NCBI GenBank assembly: GCA_022566975.1
Contig: JADFHV010000054.1
Location: forward strand, 4,266-10,110
Reading direction: 5' to 3'
DNA: 5,845 bases
From: Chloroflexota bacterium
GTDB lineage: Bacteria; Chloroflexota; Dehalococcoidia; SAR202; UBA11138
The position numbers were made by a program, and so were the translations under genes. Under the pieces are notes generated by a model. It saw nothing but the letters and a program-made list of their open reading frames with translations, ran no database searches and was not told the origin of the DNA. Positions 4,477-5,845 of the stretch are shown piece after piece; positions within the stretch are counted from its first letter, which is position 1; every line of letters begins with the position of its first letter.

Positions 4477-5845
4477 ATGAGCACCAGAGGCATCGGAGAG
4501 GATAACGGCAGCGACCTTCTAAGGGAGCTGGTGGAGCAGTCCAGAAGCGCGCGTGAGCTCATTGGTATGGGCAACCCTCGCGACCGTGAGGATGGGCTGG
4601 TCGCTCTGGATGGGGACGGGATAGCTGCCACAAGAGCGAAGCCAGCCGGCAGAACTAGCGCCAAGGCCAAAAAGGCCGCCGATGCCGAGTGGGAGCAGGA
4701 GTTCGGGGGCGTCGAGATGATCGACGATCCGGTCAGGATGTACCTGCGCGAGATCGGCAGGGTCAGCCTGCTGAAGGCCAAGCAGGAGCGCATGCTTGCC
4801 CGTGCCCTGGAAGCCAGCAAATACGTCCAGCGGATGGAGTCGGACTTCAACTCGGCCGAGGGTCGCCAGCCCAGAGCGTGGCAGTGCATTCTCGAGTTCT
4901 TGACGGGCATCTGCGAGGCGGAGGCGCTGGCGGAAGCCGTCAGCAAGTTTGCGGGCCTGGAGAGCGGCCGTACACTCCCCGAAGTAATGTCCCACAAAGA
5001 GCTACGCGAGGCTCTGGACGGAGAGCTCCCCGAGGAGATGCTGAACTTCCTGGGGGAGCTCCTTAACAAAGAGCCGGACGATGTTAAGGCGGATATACAG
5101 GTGCTGTCGCTGAACAGCCGTCTGCTTCCCGATGAGGTCCTTGAGATCCTGGACGACCGCCCTTCGCTTGGCGAGCTGAAGGAGCGGCTCGAGGACCGCG
5201 AGTGTAGGAAGATGCTGGAGTCGTACGAGTTCGTGTTCAACCGGCATCTTACGCACCTCAAAGACGAGGGCATGCGGGCCCAGAGGCACCTGGCGGAGGC
5301 CAATCTGCGCCTAGTGGTGAGCGTGGCAAAGAAGTACATCGGGAAGAACCCGGCGCGGGATGTGTCGCCGCGAAAGCCTGACGACGATGAGAAGGAGATG
5401 CGGGCTCTAGACGCGAATGAACTCAACTTGCTCCTTGCTGCCGCCCAGGACAGCCCGTACCACGCGATCATTTTTCTCGCGGCCCACAGTGGCGCGAGAT
5501 TGGGTGAGCTGATCGCCTTGAGGTGGAAGGACCTCGAGGGCGGTGAAATGAACGTCCGCCGAGCATTGAAAAGAATCCCCGGCGAGGGGCTGGTCTTTGG
5601 CCCCACGAAGACTAAGCAGAGCAAGAGAACGGTTCAACTGGACGAAGAGGCGGTCAGCGTGCTGAAGGCTCACAGGGTCCGTCAGAGCGAGGAACGGCTC
5701 GCGGCGGGTGCAGCTTACAAGAACCCTGACAGAGAGAGTGATCGGCTGGTGTTCACGACGCCCACCGGCGAGCATCTTGATAGCGGGAATCTTCGGAAAG
5801 CGTTCGCGCGGATCGTCGAAGAAGGGGGGCTTGATCACCTGCGGC
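4477..5845 (+). CDS. rpoD: Primary sigma factor RpoD N-terminal part fused in frame to a tyrosine recombinase catalytic domain (runs off the window)
   Basis: The frame is open for 456 codons to the window end. Residues 1-289 are a primary sigma-70 factor, the RNA polymerase subunit for housekeeping promoters. There is a polar, poorly conserved N-terminus, then region 1.2 (DDPVRMYLREIGRVSLL, about 83-118). A variable helical non-conserved region follows, then region 2.1 (RHLAEANLRLVVSVAKKYIG, 270-289). At this point the family continues with RGMSLLDLIQEGN, but here it becomes KNPARDVSPRKP and a phage-integrase catalytic domain (about 290-456). Sigma regions 2.2-4.2, which recognise the -10 and -35 elements, are absent, so the product cannot act as a normal sigma factor. 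The gene lies 34 nt after dnaG, the expected place for rpoD. Either the contig is chimeric here or rpoD has been broken by recombination. The sigma identity up to residue 289 is firm; the cause of the fusion is unresolved. Confidence 0.85.
   Translation, partial: MSTRGIGEDNGSDLLRELVEQSRSARELIGMGNPRDREDGLVALDGDGIAATRAKPAGRTSAKAKKAADAEWEQEFGGVEMIDDPVRMYLREIGRVSLLKAKQERMLARALEASKYVQRMESDFNSAEGRQPRAWQCILEFLTGICEAEALAEAVSKFAGLESGRTLPEVMSHKELREALDGELPEEMLNFLGELLNKEPDDVKADIQVLSLNSRLLPDEVLEILDDRPSLGELKERLEDRECRKMLESYEFVFNRHLTHLKDEGMRAQRHLAEANLRLVVSVAKKYIGKNPARDVSPRKPDDDEKEMRALDANELNLLLAAAQDSPYHAIIFLAAHSGARLGELIALRWKDLEGGEMNVRRALKRIPGEGLVFGPTKTKQSKRTVQLDEEAVSVLKAHRVRQSEERLAAGAAYKNPDRESDRLVFTTPTGEHLDSGNLRKAFARIVEEGGLDHLR
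5344..5845 (+). mobile_element. Catalytic half of a phage-type tyrosine integrase, lacking its N-terminal half and 3' end
   Basis: Tyrosine recombinases cut and rejoin DNA at att sites of phages and integrative elements. The segment starts with NPARDVSPRKP, typical of the end of the core-binding domain and linker (NPA...V.PP/RKP). The catalytic domain follows: EMRALDANELNLLLAAAQ, then box I SGARLGELIALRW with the catalytic Arg (R341 of the fused frame). The beta-hairpin GPTKTKQSKRTVQL contains the likely catalytic Lys (K378), and then comes DRLVFTTPTGEHLDSGNL. It stops at GGLDHLR, just where family members continue into the HDLRHT box, so the second Arg and the nucleophilic Tyr would lie beyond the window. 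The arm-binding and core-binding N-terminal domains are missing and replaced by sigma sequence. No internal ATG with a well-spaced ribosome site was found, so separate expression is doubtful. Confidence 0.85.

Noticed and set aside
4458..5624. 388-codon open frame on the - strand opposite rpoD and the integrase part
   Set aside because: Its translation is dominated by Ser, Arg and Leu with no recognisable domain, as expected of the antisense of a GC-rich gene. The + strand reading gives clear sigma and integrase motifs.
5398..5845. Separate start of an independent integrase gene at ATG 5398
   Set aside because: AAGGAG directly abuts the ATG with no spacer. Starting there would also drop the conserved NPA...RKP linker, so an independent intact gene is not supported.
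1..5845. CRISPR arrays, tRNA or rRNA genes
   Set aside because: I saw no regularly spaced repeats, no cloverleaf-like segments and no rRNA-like conserved stretches in the window.

Overview
The window looks like chromosomal DNA of a GC-rich bacterium, probably a Chloroflexota (Dehalococcoidia-like) lineage. This is inferred from the gene order dgt, small genes, dnaG, rpoD, from the style of the DnaG and sigma proteins, and from frequent TTG/GTG starts. It is not proven by a marker gene. All supported genes are on the + strand.

Layout. Positions 2-82 hold the last codons of an unidentified upstream gene. A 94-residue conserved-looking protein of unknown function follows (123-407). The spacer at 408-663 carries a 28-nt near-perfect palindrome of the REP/terminator-like kind (454-481) and an extended -10 promoter (558-566). 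A tightly packed gene cluster then begins. It holds an HD-domain dNTP triphosphohydrolase (dgt, 664-1740), two small helical proteins of unknown function (1740-2009 and 2021-2401), a small protein with a Cys/His pattern (2437-2637), DNA primase dnaG (2634-4442) and the start of the primary sigma factor gene rpoD (from 4477). Stop/start overlaps at 1738-1742 and 2634-2637 suggest co-translation. dnaG followed by rpoD is the classic macromolecular-synthesis arrangement: nucleotide pool control, primer synthesis and transcription initiation in one unit.

The striking part is the right end. The rpoD frame reads normally through region 1.2 and most of region 2.1 (ending ...VVSVAKKYIG). At about nt 5341-5349 it passes, without a stop or frame change, into the catalytic half of a phage-type tyrosine recombinase, which runs off the window just before the expected HxxR box. 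Sigma regions 2.2 to 4.2 are missing, as is the N-terminal DNA-binding half of the integrase. GC content by hand count is about 61% in the 480 nt on each side, so composition does not mark the border. The likeliest explanations are an assembly chimera at a short shared sequence or a genuine rearrangement/integration in rpoD. A designed sigma-recombinase fusion is less likely because the sigma part has lost its promoter-binding regions. Apart from this junction the window is an ordinary housekeeping cluster.
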